A stretch of DNA of 19,039 bases, taken from assembly GCA_934445015.1 (NCBI GenBank), contig CAKSDJ010000030.1:1-19039 (forward strand), given 5' to 3'. The notes under the pieces are model-generated. The model had not been told where the DNA came from, did no database searches, and was given only the letters and a program-made list of their open reading frames with translations. This stretch comes from an uncultured Eubacteriales bacterium (lineage in GTDB: Bacteria; Bacillota; Clostridia; Oscillospirales; Acutalibacteraceae). A program made the translations under genes and the position numbers. Each line of letters starts with the position of its first letter. The stretch's first letter is position 1. Of this stretch, positions 1 through 5,957 are shown in pieces.

Positions 1-160
1 ACGGTCGTTTAACTATATTATAACAGAACTCCATTTATAAATCAATAACTTACTCTTGTTTTTTTGCTGACTTTTTTCGCCCTTTTAATATATTGTATTA
101 GGTCACGTTAAATCTCTACTCACAGGCGGCTTTTACTACACGCCACTTTTTCTCCGCAAC

Positions 161-186
161 AAAAAGGGCGGCCTATAAGCCGCCTT
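161..186 (-). terminator. Intrinsic terminator of the lipoprotein gene
   Basis: A 6-bp GC-only stem (167-172 with 179-184) has a 6-nt loop. On the minus strand it is followed by a short T run (CTTTTT). It lies about 80 nt downstream of the stop of the minus-strand lipoprotein gene. The remaining bases 1-160 are AT-rich and I see no gene in them. Confidence 0.7.
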
Positions 187-263
187 GAAAAGAGTGTAAA
201 TATCATTGTTATAAATCAAACTGCCATACAATGCCTCAGGTCAACGGCTATCCATGCCGTGTG

Positions 264-1331
264 CTACCAATTTTCATTATAAACAGGATCTGGCACGTTG
301 TTTGTCCACCCTATGTAAAAAGCAGTCGCATCACCTACGTTATTCAGGTTTATGTTGTACTCTGCGCCGAGCATAATATCAAAAGGATAATATTTTGATG
401 CAAGCGCTTTCCGTGATGCGGTATCATAAAAATCCTCCGCGCCGTAAAGATGCAGTATTTCATGAGCGATAACCGACGCCTGCGCGCCCTCAGGTTCAGA
501 CCTGTCTGAATTATAGTCGTAAGCAAAAACTATGCAATGTTCTGCCGCGTTTACGGATGTTCCCCTTTTGGGATTAAGTGCATAAGACGTGCCGTCCTTA
601 TTAAAAACGGTAAGGCAAATGACCTCATCTGTGCCGTATTGACTTTTTTTGCTTTCAATCATCCTGTTGTCAGATGTATAGCCTATACCGTTAGCCGCGA
701 TCCACAATACATCTGCCGTAGCCAGACCCGTTTCTTTAACGCTGCGGATGACATTTTCATTATAAAACACATTCAGGTGCGTTTCTTTTATACTTAATTT
801 TAAATTTATTCCGCGTTTGTTTGCTTCATTTTCTAAAAAAGCAAGCGCAGGCTTTATTTGCGTAGCGGTAAAATGCCCAGCCTGAGTTTCAGACCAGTTG
901 TCCTGCGAATCTTCCATATAAAACAGTATGACCGCAACATCACCGCTTAAATTTTTGCAGGCACCCAAATTATAATCCTCTCGCAGTTTATCAACGGCGT
1001 TTTCGGTTTCAGACGTTTCGCTCAAAGACGGACCCACATCTGTGCCGCTGTTAGTCTGACTGTTGTCAATATGCGGCTCGGTTTGACTTTTCGGTGCTTT
1101 AGAAACGCCGTTTTTATTTGATTGATCCGAGTTGTCACTTGTGCTGCCTGTGCCCGAATTGTTGCCATCTACACTGTGCCCACCCGAACCGAACTGCGAA
1201 TTTTCACCGGATGAGATCGATGTTCCACGCAAATCCGAATAAGTTGAACTTACGGATTCCCCGCTTTTTTTGCAGGCACACAAATTTATAACAAGCACCA
1301 ATGTAAATACAAAACATATAAGTCGTTTCAT
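264..1331 (-). CDS. Lipoprotein with a metzincin-like zinc metalloprotease domain
   Basis: A 355-aa predicted lipoprotein. Residues 1-19 form a signal peptide with a Lys/Arg start and hydrophobic core, ending in the lipobox LCAC, so Cys20 would be lipidated and the protein held on the outer membrane face. Residues about 22-115 are a low-complexity Ser/Gly/Asn/Thr linker. The C-terminal domain carries HEILHLYGAED at 290-300, which fits HExxHxxGxxD, the metzincin zinc signature with Asp as third ligand (known in snapalysin-type enzymes). Met320 in a DIMLG segment is placed like a Met-turn. The ATG follows a good SD (AAGGTGAT). It stands alone with its own promoter (1426-1454) and terminator. 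A secreted peptidase role is inferred from the motif only; substrate unknown. Confidence 0.85.
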   Translation of the reverse strand: MKRLICFVFTLVLVINLCACKKSGESVSSTYSDLRGTSISSGENSQFGSGGHSVDGNNSGTGSTSDNSDQSNKNGVSKAPKSQTEPHIDNSQTNSGTDVGPSLSETSETENAVDKLREDYNLGACKNLSGDVAVILFYMEDSQDNWSETQAGHFTATQIKPALAFLENEANKRGINLKLSIKETHLNVFYNENVIRSVKETGLATADVLWIAANGIGYTSDNRMIESKKSQYGTDEVICLTVFNKDGTSYALNPKRGTSVNAAEHCIVFAYDYNSDRSEPEGAQASVIAHEILHLYGAEDFYDTASRKALASKYYPFDIMLGAEYNINLNNVGDATAFYIGWTNNVPDPVYNENW

Positions 1332-1417
1332 TTGATCACCTTAATAATTCCGTTTAAACATAATGTGAAACCGCAGATTTCATAATTTCGTTTCATAATA
1401 TATAAATCATTCTTTAC

Positions 1418-1438
1418 TTTAGCATATTATATGCTAAA
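1418..1438. promoter_or_regulatory. Perfect palindrome over the -10 box, operator candidate
   Basis: TTTAGCATA (1418-1426) and its exact reverse complement TATGCTAAA (1430-1438) flank a 3-nt centre. The predicted -10 of the lipoprotein promoter sits at the centre. A dimeric repressor bound here would block RNA polymerase; no regulator is identified. Confidence 0.45.
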
Positions 1439-1454
1439 ATTATAACAATAGCAA
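1426..1454 (-). promoter_or_regulatory. Sigma-A-like promoter of the lipoprotein gene
   Basis: On the minus strand, TTGCTA (1449-1454) and TATAAT (1426-1431) are separated by 17 nt. The start codon lies about 95 nt downstream. The -35 box is imperfect (4 of 6) and the -10 is perfect. Confidence 0.6.
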
Positions 1455-1708
1455 TACCGAGTAAAAAATATAGTCTTTAACGACTGCTATAAAAATATGA
1501 AAAATCACAATTATGACGAAAGGGATAAGATAAATACACCTGAGTCCGTTTTATGGGGCAGTGCTTGTTTTATAATATAATATAATCAAATAAATCATCG
1601 GTGATTTATGCTATTATCGAAAGCAATGCTGAGCCCGAATACGATTTTTCTCATCTGCATAGAAGCAGTTACAACAATTCTTAATAAACTAAATTTGAGG
1701 TGATGAAA
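1455..1708 (+). other. Intergenic stretch with a possible coding remnant
   Basis: No intact gene is evident. An open frame at 1601-1684 (+), GTG to TAA, encodes 27 residues including AEPEYDFSHLHRSSYNNS, which looks more protein-like than random AT-rich sequence. It has no clear SD. It ends just before the zinc-ribbon gene and could be the tail of a degraded upstream partner. This is inference from composition only. Confidence 0.25.
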
Positions 1709-1906
1709 TTGAGCAAGACATACTGGACGCAACATACGCATCTATTCAAAAATGACGAGTACGAATGTTCTGTATGCGGCGCAGTGCAGGATAAACCTTA
1801 TACTGTTTGCCCCGGCTGCAACTCGCAGATGAGCAAAGTTAAGTACGATGCTTCGTGGATTGATGAAATGGCTGTATATGACGAGATTTTTGATGATAAT
1901 AACTGA
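1709..1906 (+). CDS. Small zinc-ribbon protein of unknown function
   Basis: A 65-aa protein starting MSKTYWTQHTHLF. Two Cys pairs, CSVC and CPGC, about 14 residues apart form a rubredoxin/zinc-ribbon knuckle that should bind one Zn2+. The C-terminus is acidic. I chose TTG at 1709 because GAGGTGAT at 1697-1704 is placed correctly for it; the in-frame GTG at 1700 and ATG at 1703 lie inside that SD. Proteins of this look are, as far as I recall, frequent hypothetical genes in mobile elements of gut Clostridia. No promoter is evident and the neighbours are on the other strand, so it may be a leftover of a decayed element. Its function is unknown. Confidence 0.7.
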   Translation: MSKTYWTQHTHLFKNDEYECSVCGAVQDKPYTVCPGCNSQMSKVKYDASWIDEMAVYDEIFDDNN

Positions 1907-2133
1907 AACTTCTCGCAAAATGAACGGTGGAATTAAAAAAGTCCGGTGTGCCGTAAATAACAATTCACTGCTTTCGACACTATTGCATCACTTATCCGAT
2001 TAACAAAGGTTGGCTGCGCCTGCTGTTGCCGCCCGTGTAGGGCATTTATATTACGACGCATTATACACACGCTTTCTCCGAGATGAAGAACACACTGCGC
2101 GAGACGGTAGTATAAATATGTCACGGCAGTATA
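1907..2133. other. Gene-free stretch between the zinc-ribbon gene and the guaA terminator
   Basis: No gene is supported. A 54-codon frame without stop (2004-2165, +) reads AAPAVAARVGHLYYDALYTR and onward, but it has no convincing start and runs into the terminator hairpin. A 63-codon antisense frame is equally unsupported. It could be a coding remnant or chance. Confidence 0.25.
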
Positions 2134-2171
2134 AAATTACCCTGCAGGACGGTTATCCTGCAGGGTAATTT
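2134..2171. terminator. Strong hairpin, bidirectional terminator
   Basis: A perfect 16-bp stem (2134-2149 with 2156-2171) has a 6-nt loop. The stem ends are A/T runs, so either strand gives a T-rich 3' flank. It lies between the + zinc-ribbon gene and the 3' end of minus-strand guaA, and fits guaA termination best. Confidence 0.8.
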
Positions 2172-2251
2172 AGTTCTGTTGCCTTTTGGTCATCAAACAA
2201 ACCTGTTTTTTGTGAAAAGCCCGTATTTACGGTACTTTCAAAGTTATGCAA

Positions 2252-3232
2252 TTATTCAAATTCGATTGTTCCGACGGGTTTGGGGGTGATATCCATAAGT
2301 ACGCGGCTTATACCCTTTACCTCGCTTGTGATGCGTGCGGTAATGCGGTGCAAAACCGGATACGGGATTTCTTCAATTGTTGCGGTCATAGCGTCTTTGG
2401 TATTGACTGCACGGATAATCGCACACCAGCCGTCTATGCGTTTGCCGTCTATAACTCCTACTGCCGTCATATCGGGAACAGCAATAAAATACTGCCAAAC
2501 CTTTTCAGCCAAACCGTTTTTATCAAACTCGTCACGCAAAATTGCGTCCGCTTCACGAAGAGCGGCAAGTCTGTCACGCGTAATCGCGCCGAGGCAGCGA
2601 ACACCGAGGCCGGGGCCCGGAAACGGCTGACGGTAAACCATACTGTGGGGAAGTCCCAAAGTTTCACCGACAACCCTTACCTCATCTTTAAACAGAAGTT
2701 TTACGGGTTCTACAAGTTCCATTTTCATATCTTCGGGCAGACCGCCGACGTTATGATGCGCCTTTACGCCGTGTGACTCCAATATATCGGGATATATAGT
2801 TCCCTGAGCTAAAAATTCGATTCCGTCAAGTTTGGCAGCCTGTTCATCGAACACTTTTATAAACTCGCCGCCGATTATTTTACGCTTGCGCTCGGGGTCG
2901 CTTACACCTGCAAGAAGGTCAAGAAAGCGGTCGGCAGCATCAATATATATAAGATTTGCGCCGAGTTGATTTTTAAATACTTCAATAACCTGCTCGCTTT
3001 CACCTTTGCGCATTAAGCCGTGATTAACATGAACGCAAACTAACTGTTTGCCTATTGCCTTAATTAAAAGCGCTGCCACAACCGAACTGTCAACGCCGCC
3101 TGAAAGAGCCAGCAAGACTTTTTTGTCGCCCACCGTGTTGCGTATCTGCTCAATTTGTTCATCAATAAATTGTTGCGCAAGTTGTGAAGTTGTTATCCTT
3201 TGCATTGATTCGGGTCTAACATTTAAATTCAT
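2252..3232 (-). CDS. guaA: GMP synthase, ATP-pyrophosphatase subunit (stand-alone)
   Basis: A 326-aa protein for the last step of GMP synthesis: XMP is adenylylated with ATP and aminated to GMP in the cytoplasm. The PP-loop SGGVDSS is at residues 44-50. The GMP-synthetase C-terminal domain follows, with the family motifs RQPFPGPGLGVRCLG and a C-terminus ending PVGTIEFE. The usual bacterial enzyme is about 510-520 aa with an N-terminal glutamine amidotransferase; that domain is absent here, so ammonia must come from a separate amidotransferase or free NH3. An upstream TTG at 3262 is in frame, but GGGAGG at 3241-3246 places the start at ATG 3232. Its promoter is at 3276-3304 and its terminator at 2134-2171. 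Confidence 0.95.
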   Translation of the reverse strand: MNLNVRPESMQRITTSQLAQQFIDEQIEQIRNTVGDKKVLLALSGGVDSSVVAALLIKAIGKQLVCVHVNHGLMRKGESEQVIEVFKNQLGANLIYIDAADRFLDLLAGVSDPERKRKIIGGEFIKVFDEQAAKLDGIEFLAQGTIYPDILESHGVKAHHNVGGLPEDMKMELVEPVKLLFKDEVRVVGETLGLPHSMVYRQPFPGPGLGVRCLGAITRDRLAALREADAILRDEFDKNGLAEKVWQYFIAVPDMTAVGVIDGKRIDGWCAIIRAVNTKDAMTATIEEIPYPVLHRITARITSEVKGISRVLMDITPKPVGTIEFE

Positions 3233-3275
3233 AAATTTTATCCTCCCACCGATTTTTAACAAATGCCGATAATTT

Positions 3276-3304
3276 ATTATAATAAAATTTTAGAGATAAA
3301 TCAA
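3276..3304 (-). promoter_or_regulatory. Sigma-A-like promoter of guaA
   Basis: On the minus strand, TTGATT (3299-3304) and TATAAT (3276-3281) are separated by 17 nt. The guaA start is about 45 nt downstream. No purine riboswitch-like leader fits in that distance. Confidence 0.7.
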
Positions 3305-3333
3305 TTGTTTTGTAAATAAATGTGTGCTATAAT

Positions 3334-4236
3334 TTACATTATTGAGCAGATGGTAAGCATTTCGCGCACAGTGCCGTAAATTTTATGCGCCTGTGATATG
3401 GGCAACGGATTACTGCCGCTTCCCAACTCAACAGTAAAAGCAGGTCGCGAAAAATACTGCATAAACCAATCTTTAAATCCGCCGCCCGTGGCAATGTCTA
3501 CCGGCACATCAAGCGCATATCCGCTTGTGGTAGCCATTATTTCAGCCATTTGTTTTGAAGTTTTGCTCTCGTAGCCGTTAAAACTCCAATAGATCACCTC
3601 GCCCTGAGTATGCAACGCTATACCGTGATGTATATAATTTTCTTTGCATAACGCTGTAATTGCCGCAGTTTCGGGTTCGCTTTCGGGGTATTCACCGCCG
3701 AAACGCGTAGGCGCGGGACCGAATATTCCGTTTTTGCGTTCAAGCGCATGTAACTCTTTCCAACCTGCATCAAAATTATGGTTAATATCTACCCCGCGTA
3801 AGTTTGCATTCCAGTGTGTAAAATCGCCGCCCGACAGTTTATATATTTTTCCGGCGTATTTTCCGCAACCGAGCGCCTTGTTAATTGATATTTCGCAACC
3901 GTCGGGGTTTACGCGCGGAATAAATATCACCCCTCTGCCGCCCAATGCCTTTTTTAATTTTATACCTGCCATAAACCCGTTGTTTGCGTATGTTTCTGCA
4001 AATTCTTCCATAAAATACATAAGCACATTGCTTGTTATATGTTCGCTGCCGTGAAAAGCGGCTGCAAAAAGCACATACTCTTTTGCACTGTTTGTTTTTA
4101 CGGCAATAATATCCCTGCCGGCACAGCTTTTACCTATTGAAAATTGCTGTAAAAATCTATATTTTTCGCATATCATATCAACGGTCTTTTTCAGACCTGA
4201 ATAATCGTAATCTGTTGATTTAACAATTCGTTCCAA
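3334..4236 (-). CDS. M14 family zinc carboxypeptidase, probably cytoplasmic
   Basis: A 300-aa M14 metallopeptidase. The zinc ligands fit H62/E65 (FHGSEH) and H209 (ALHTQGE). R108-N110 with PDG and R147/N152 (LRGVDINHNF) resemble the substrate-carboxylate region, and E270 (FTVELGSG) is the catalytic glutamate. There is no signal peptide or cell-wall-binding domain, so a cytoplasmic role is likely. Relatives include gamma-D-glutamyl-diaminopimelate peptidases acting on murein peptides, and that is the best guess at substrate. The start is TTG at 4236, supported by GAGGTG at 4243-4248 with 6-nt spacing. It is divergent from the Nudix gene. No terminator is visible before guaA, so read-through into guaA is possible. 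Confidence 0.88.
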   Translation of the reverse strand: MERIVKSTDYDYSGLKKTVDMICEKYRFLQQFSIGKSCAGRDIIAVKTNSAKEYVLFAAAFHGSEHITSNVLMYFMEEFAETYANNGFMAGIKLKKALGGRGVIFIPRVNPDGCEISINKALGCGKYAGKIYKLSGGDFTHWNANLRGVDINHNFDAGWKELHALERKNGIFGPAPTRFGGEYPESEPETAAITALCKENYIHHGIALHTQGEVIYWSFNGYESKTSKQMAEIMATTSGYALDVPVDIATGGGFKDWFMQYFSRPAFTVELGSGSNPLPISQAHKIYGTVREMLTICSIM

Positions 4237-4243
4237 TTATAAC
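4215..4243 (+). promoter_or_regulatory. Sigma-A-like promoter of the Nudix gene
   Basis: TTGATT (4215-4220) and TATAAC (4238-4243) are separated by 17 nt, about 45 nt upstream of the Nudix start. The site overlaps the first codons and SD of the divergent peptidase gene. Confidence 0.5.
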
Positions 4244-4291
4244 ACCTCATAAAACCTTGTGTTAAAATTATATTAAAGGCGGTACAAAATA

Positions 4292-4840
4292 ATGAATTTA
4301 GAAGAAAAACAATTAAGTTATGAGTATAAATTTAAAGGCAGGATCATAAATCTGCGTCAGGACAAAGCGTTGCTGCCTAACGGAAAAGTTACCACGCGTG
4401 AAGTGGTTGAACACCCGGGTGGCGTTTGTGTTGCGGCTCTTAACGATAATGATGAACTGCTTTTTGTAAAACAGTTCAGGTACCCATATATGCAGCAAAC
4501 CATTGAAGTGCCTGCCGGAAAGCGCGACCGCCGGGGTGAAGACCCACTCGAATGCGGCAAACGCGAACTCAAGGAGGAAACGGGTGCCACAGCGGAAAGA
4601 TACATTGATTTGGGGTCGTTGTATCCGTCACCGGGATATGTAAACGAAATCATTTATTGCTACCTTGCAACAGGTCTTACCTACGGCGATATGAACCCCG
4701 ATGACGACGAATTTTTAGACGTAATAAAAATACCGCTTCAAAAAGCGGCAGATATGGTTTTGTCCGGTGAAATCAAAGACGCAAAAACACAAATTGCCGT
4801 TTTGAAAGTTAAGGCGCTGCGCGACAGCGGAAAAATATAG
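4292..4840 (+). CDS. Nudix hydrolase, ADP-ribose pyrophosphatase type
   Basis: A 182-aa Nudix protein that would hydrolyse ADP-ribose or similar nucleoside diphosphate sugars to AMP plus sugar phosphate, in the cytoplasm. The Nudix box starts at G76 (PAGK), continues through E83, and ends RELKEETGA (91-99), with E92, E95 and E96 as Mg2+ ligands. PSPGYVNE, a segment typical of the ADPRase subgroup, follows at about 110. There are six residues between the first Gly and Glu where the classic Gx5E pattern has five, a one-residue insertion in a loop. The SD is GGCGG before ATG 4292. The folT promoter begins just after its stop codon, so folT has independent control. Confidence 0.9.
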   Translation: MNLEEKQLSYEYKFKGRIINLRQDKALLPNGKVTTREVVEHPGGVCVAALNDNDELLFVKQFRYPYMQQTIEVPAGKRDRRGEDPLECGKRELKEETGATAERYIDLGSLYPSPGYVNEIIYCYLATGLTYGDMNPDDDEFLDVIKIPLQKAADMVLSGEIKDAKTQIAVLKVKALRDSGKI

Positions 4841-4868
4841 TTGACAAATTATCTTATGTGCGTATAAT
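4841..4868 (+). promoter_or_regulatory. Strong sigma-A promoter of the folT leader
   Basis: A perfect TTGACA (4841-4846) and perfect TATAAT (4863-4868) are separated by 16 nt. The predicted transcript begins near 4875, directly at a small hairpin with a GAAA tetraloop (GCAC 4876-4879 with GTGC 4884-4887), which may protect the RNA 5' end. Confidence 0.85.
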
Positions 4869-4896
4869 GTATTTAGCACGAAAGTGCAATATTATT

Positions 4897-4993
4897 CAGA
4901 GTAGACAGCATGGCGTTAAGTGTTGTGTGAACGGGGAGTTGTCACACAAACGAAGAATTCTTATTCGCGGTTTTGCTGTCGCATCCCGCTGGC
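4897..4993 (+). promoter_or_regulatory. Tetrahydrofolate (THF) riboswitch
   Basis: The sequence follows the THF riboswitch class found upstream of folT. It has the conserved GCGTTAAGTG core at 4913-4922. An 8-bp hairpin stem pairs TTGTGTGA (4923-4930) with TCACACAA (4942-4949). GACAGCA (4904-4910) pairs with TGCTGTC (4974-4980), and GCATCCCGCTGG (4981-4992) closes the aptamer. Reduced folate binding is expected to lower FolT synthesis. The match is by eye to the known Eubacterium siraeum-type element. Confidence 0.92.
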
Positions 4994-5017
4994 AAATAAT
5001 AGTTGTATATTATAAAT

Positions 5018-5058
5018 ACCTCCTATTATCGGTTAGTTACGGATGATAGGAGGTTTTT
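5018..5058 (+). promoter_or_regulatory. folT expression platform: hairpin that masks the SD
   Basis: ACCTCCTATTATC (5018-5030) pairs over 13 positions (one G-T wobble) with 5042-5054, which contains the folT SD AGGAGG (5048-5053). Five T residues (5054-5058) follow at once, so the hairpin could block translation and also act as a terminator. A competing helix is visible: ATAATAG (4996-5002) is exactly complementary to CTATTAT (5023-5029). The switch logic is inferred. Confidence 0.75.
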
Positions 5059-5062
5059 ATTT

Positions 5063-5599
5063 ATGAAAAAAGAAAACATTAAAAAAATCTGTCTGGCAGC
5101 GGTTATGTCGGCAATATATGTAGGGCTTGACTTTTTAGCCGTATCAATAAGCGCACCGTTCGGCGGCAGTATCAAGTTTTCGATAAGCGGACTGCCCGTT
5201 ATTATTGTTGCGGCATTTTTCGGACCCGTATGGGGGGCCGCAACAGGATTTGTAGGCGCTTTTTTGGGTCAGATAATAACCTACGGCATAAGCGCCACAA
5301 CACTTTTATGGGTATTGCCCGCCGTAGCACGCGGTTTGGTTTTCGGTGTATTATTCAAAGCGTTTAAAAAATCCCTTAAACCGCACATTCTTTGCATTGA
5401 AACGGTAGTCAGTGCGCTTGCGGTGACCTTAATCAACAGTTTTGTTATGTATATAGACAGCATTGTTTATAAATATCCAACCGTTATTTTAGGCATTGCG
5501 CTTGTAAACCGAATAATCGCCGCCGTTATAACATCAGTGATATTTGCACTGATTTTGCCGATCATACTTAAAGTTTTAAACAAAATTATCAAGTTATAA
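5063..5599 (+). CDS. folT: Folate ECF transporter S component
   Basis: A 178-aa, roughly six-helix membrane protein of the ECF S-component fold. It binds folate in the membrane and works with a shared EcfA-A'-T module that is not encoded in this window. Helix 1 carries an Ala-rich AAVMSAIYVGL segment of the kind S components use to contact EcfT. Loops rich in Gly/Pro (FGPVWGAATGFVGAFLGQ) are typical. The folate assignment rests on the THF riboswitch directly upstream. A start at 5003 is in frame but lies inside the leader; ATG 5063 has AGGAGG 9 nt upstream. The gene is followed by a strong terminator at 5646-5683. Confidence 0.9.
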   Translation: MKKENIKKICLAAVMSAIYVGLDFLAVSISAPFGGSIKFSISGLPVIIVAAFFGPVWGAATGFVGAFLGQIITYGISATTLLWVLPAVARGLVFGVLFKAFKKSLKPHILCIETVVSALAVTLINSFVMYIDSIVYKYPTVILGIALVNRIIAAVITSVIFALILPIILKVLNKIIKL

Positions 5600-5645
5600 A
5601 TGTACAATATTCAGGATATATTATTTGAATTTTGAACTGCTAAAA

Positions 5646-5683
5646 CAAAAGCACCCACGGTTTTAAGACCGTGGGTGCTTTTG
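5646..5683. terminator. Bidirectional terminator between folT and the atp operon
   Basis: A perfect 16-bp stem (5646-5661 with 5668-5683) has a 6-nt loop and A/T flanks that give a T run on both strands. It serves folT (+) and atpC (-), which converge here. Confidence 0.9.
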
Positions 5684-5696
5684 CGTATTCAATATT

Positions 5697-5957
5697 TTAA
5701 AGCCATTTAAAACTGCTGCACAGCAATGTGGTCTTATCGTTTTGCACGGTAAGTATTCCGCCACCGAGTTCTGCGGTTTTTTCAGTATCATCGGGTAATA
5801 CTATTTTGCAATTGCCGGCTTTTACTGCCGTAATAAACGGTATGTGCCCTGCAAGCACCGCCAGCTCGCCTTCAGTGCCGCGAACAATCAGTATCTGAGC
5901 GTCATCTTCATAAACATTGCCGTCGGGGGTAGATACGATCAATTTATAGGTATTCAT
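5697..5957 (-). CDS. atpC: F-ATPase epsilon subunit, N-terminal domain only
   Basis: An 86-aa epsilon subunit, part of the central stalk linking gamma to the c-ring. It covers the beta-sandwich domain, with motifs TPDGNVYEDDA, GTEGELAVLAGHIPF and GGGILTVQNDKTTLL. Usual epsilons are about 130-140 aa, with a C-terminal helical hairpin that can latch onto alpha/beta and inhibit ATP hydrolysis. That domain is missing: the frame stops at KWL and the operon terminator lies directly downstream, with no frameshifted remnant seen. Rotor assembly should be intact, while epsilon-type inhibition should be absent. Its ATG shares one base with the atpD stop (TAATG), indicating translational coupling. Confidence 0.93.
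   Translation of the reverse strand: MNTYKLIVSTPDGNVYEDDAQILIVRGTEGELAVLAGHIPFITAVKAGNCKIVLPDDTEKTAELGGGILTVQNDKTTLLCSSFKWL

Noticed and set aside
1608..1708. 33-codon + frame starting at ATG 1608
   Set aside because: It has no SD and conflicts with the more protein-like frame at 1601-1684; neither is strong enough to call as a gene.
2246..2776. 176-codon open frame on the + strand
   Set aside because: It is antisense to guaA, whose motifs are unmistakable; its translation is low in family-like features.
4858..5046. 62-codon open frame on the + strand
   Set aside because: It runs through the THF riboswitch and its expression platform, so the RNA structure explains this stretch.
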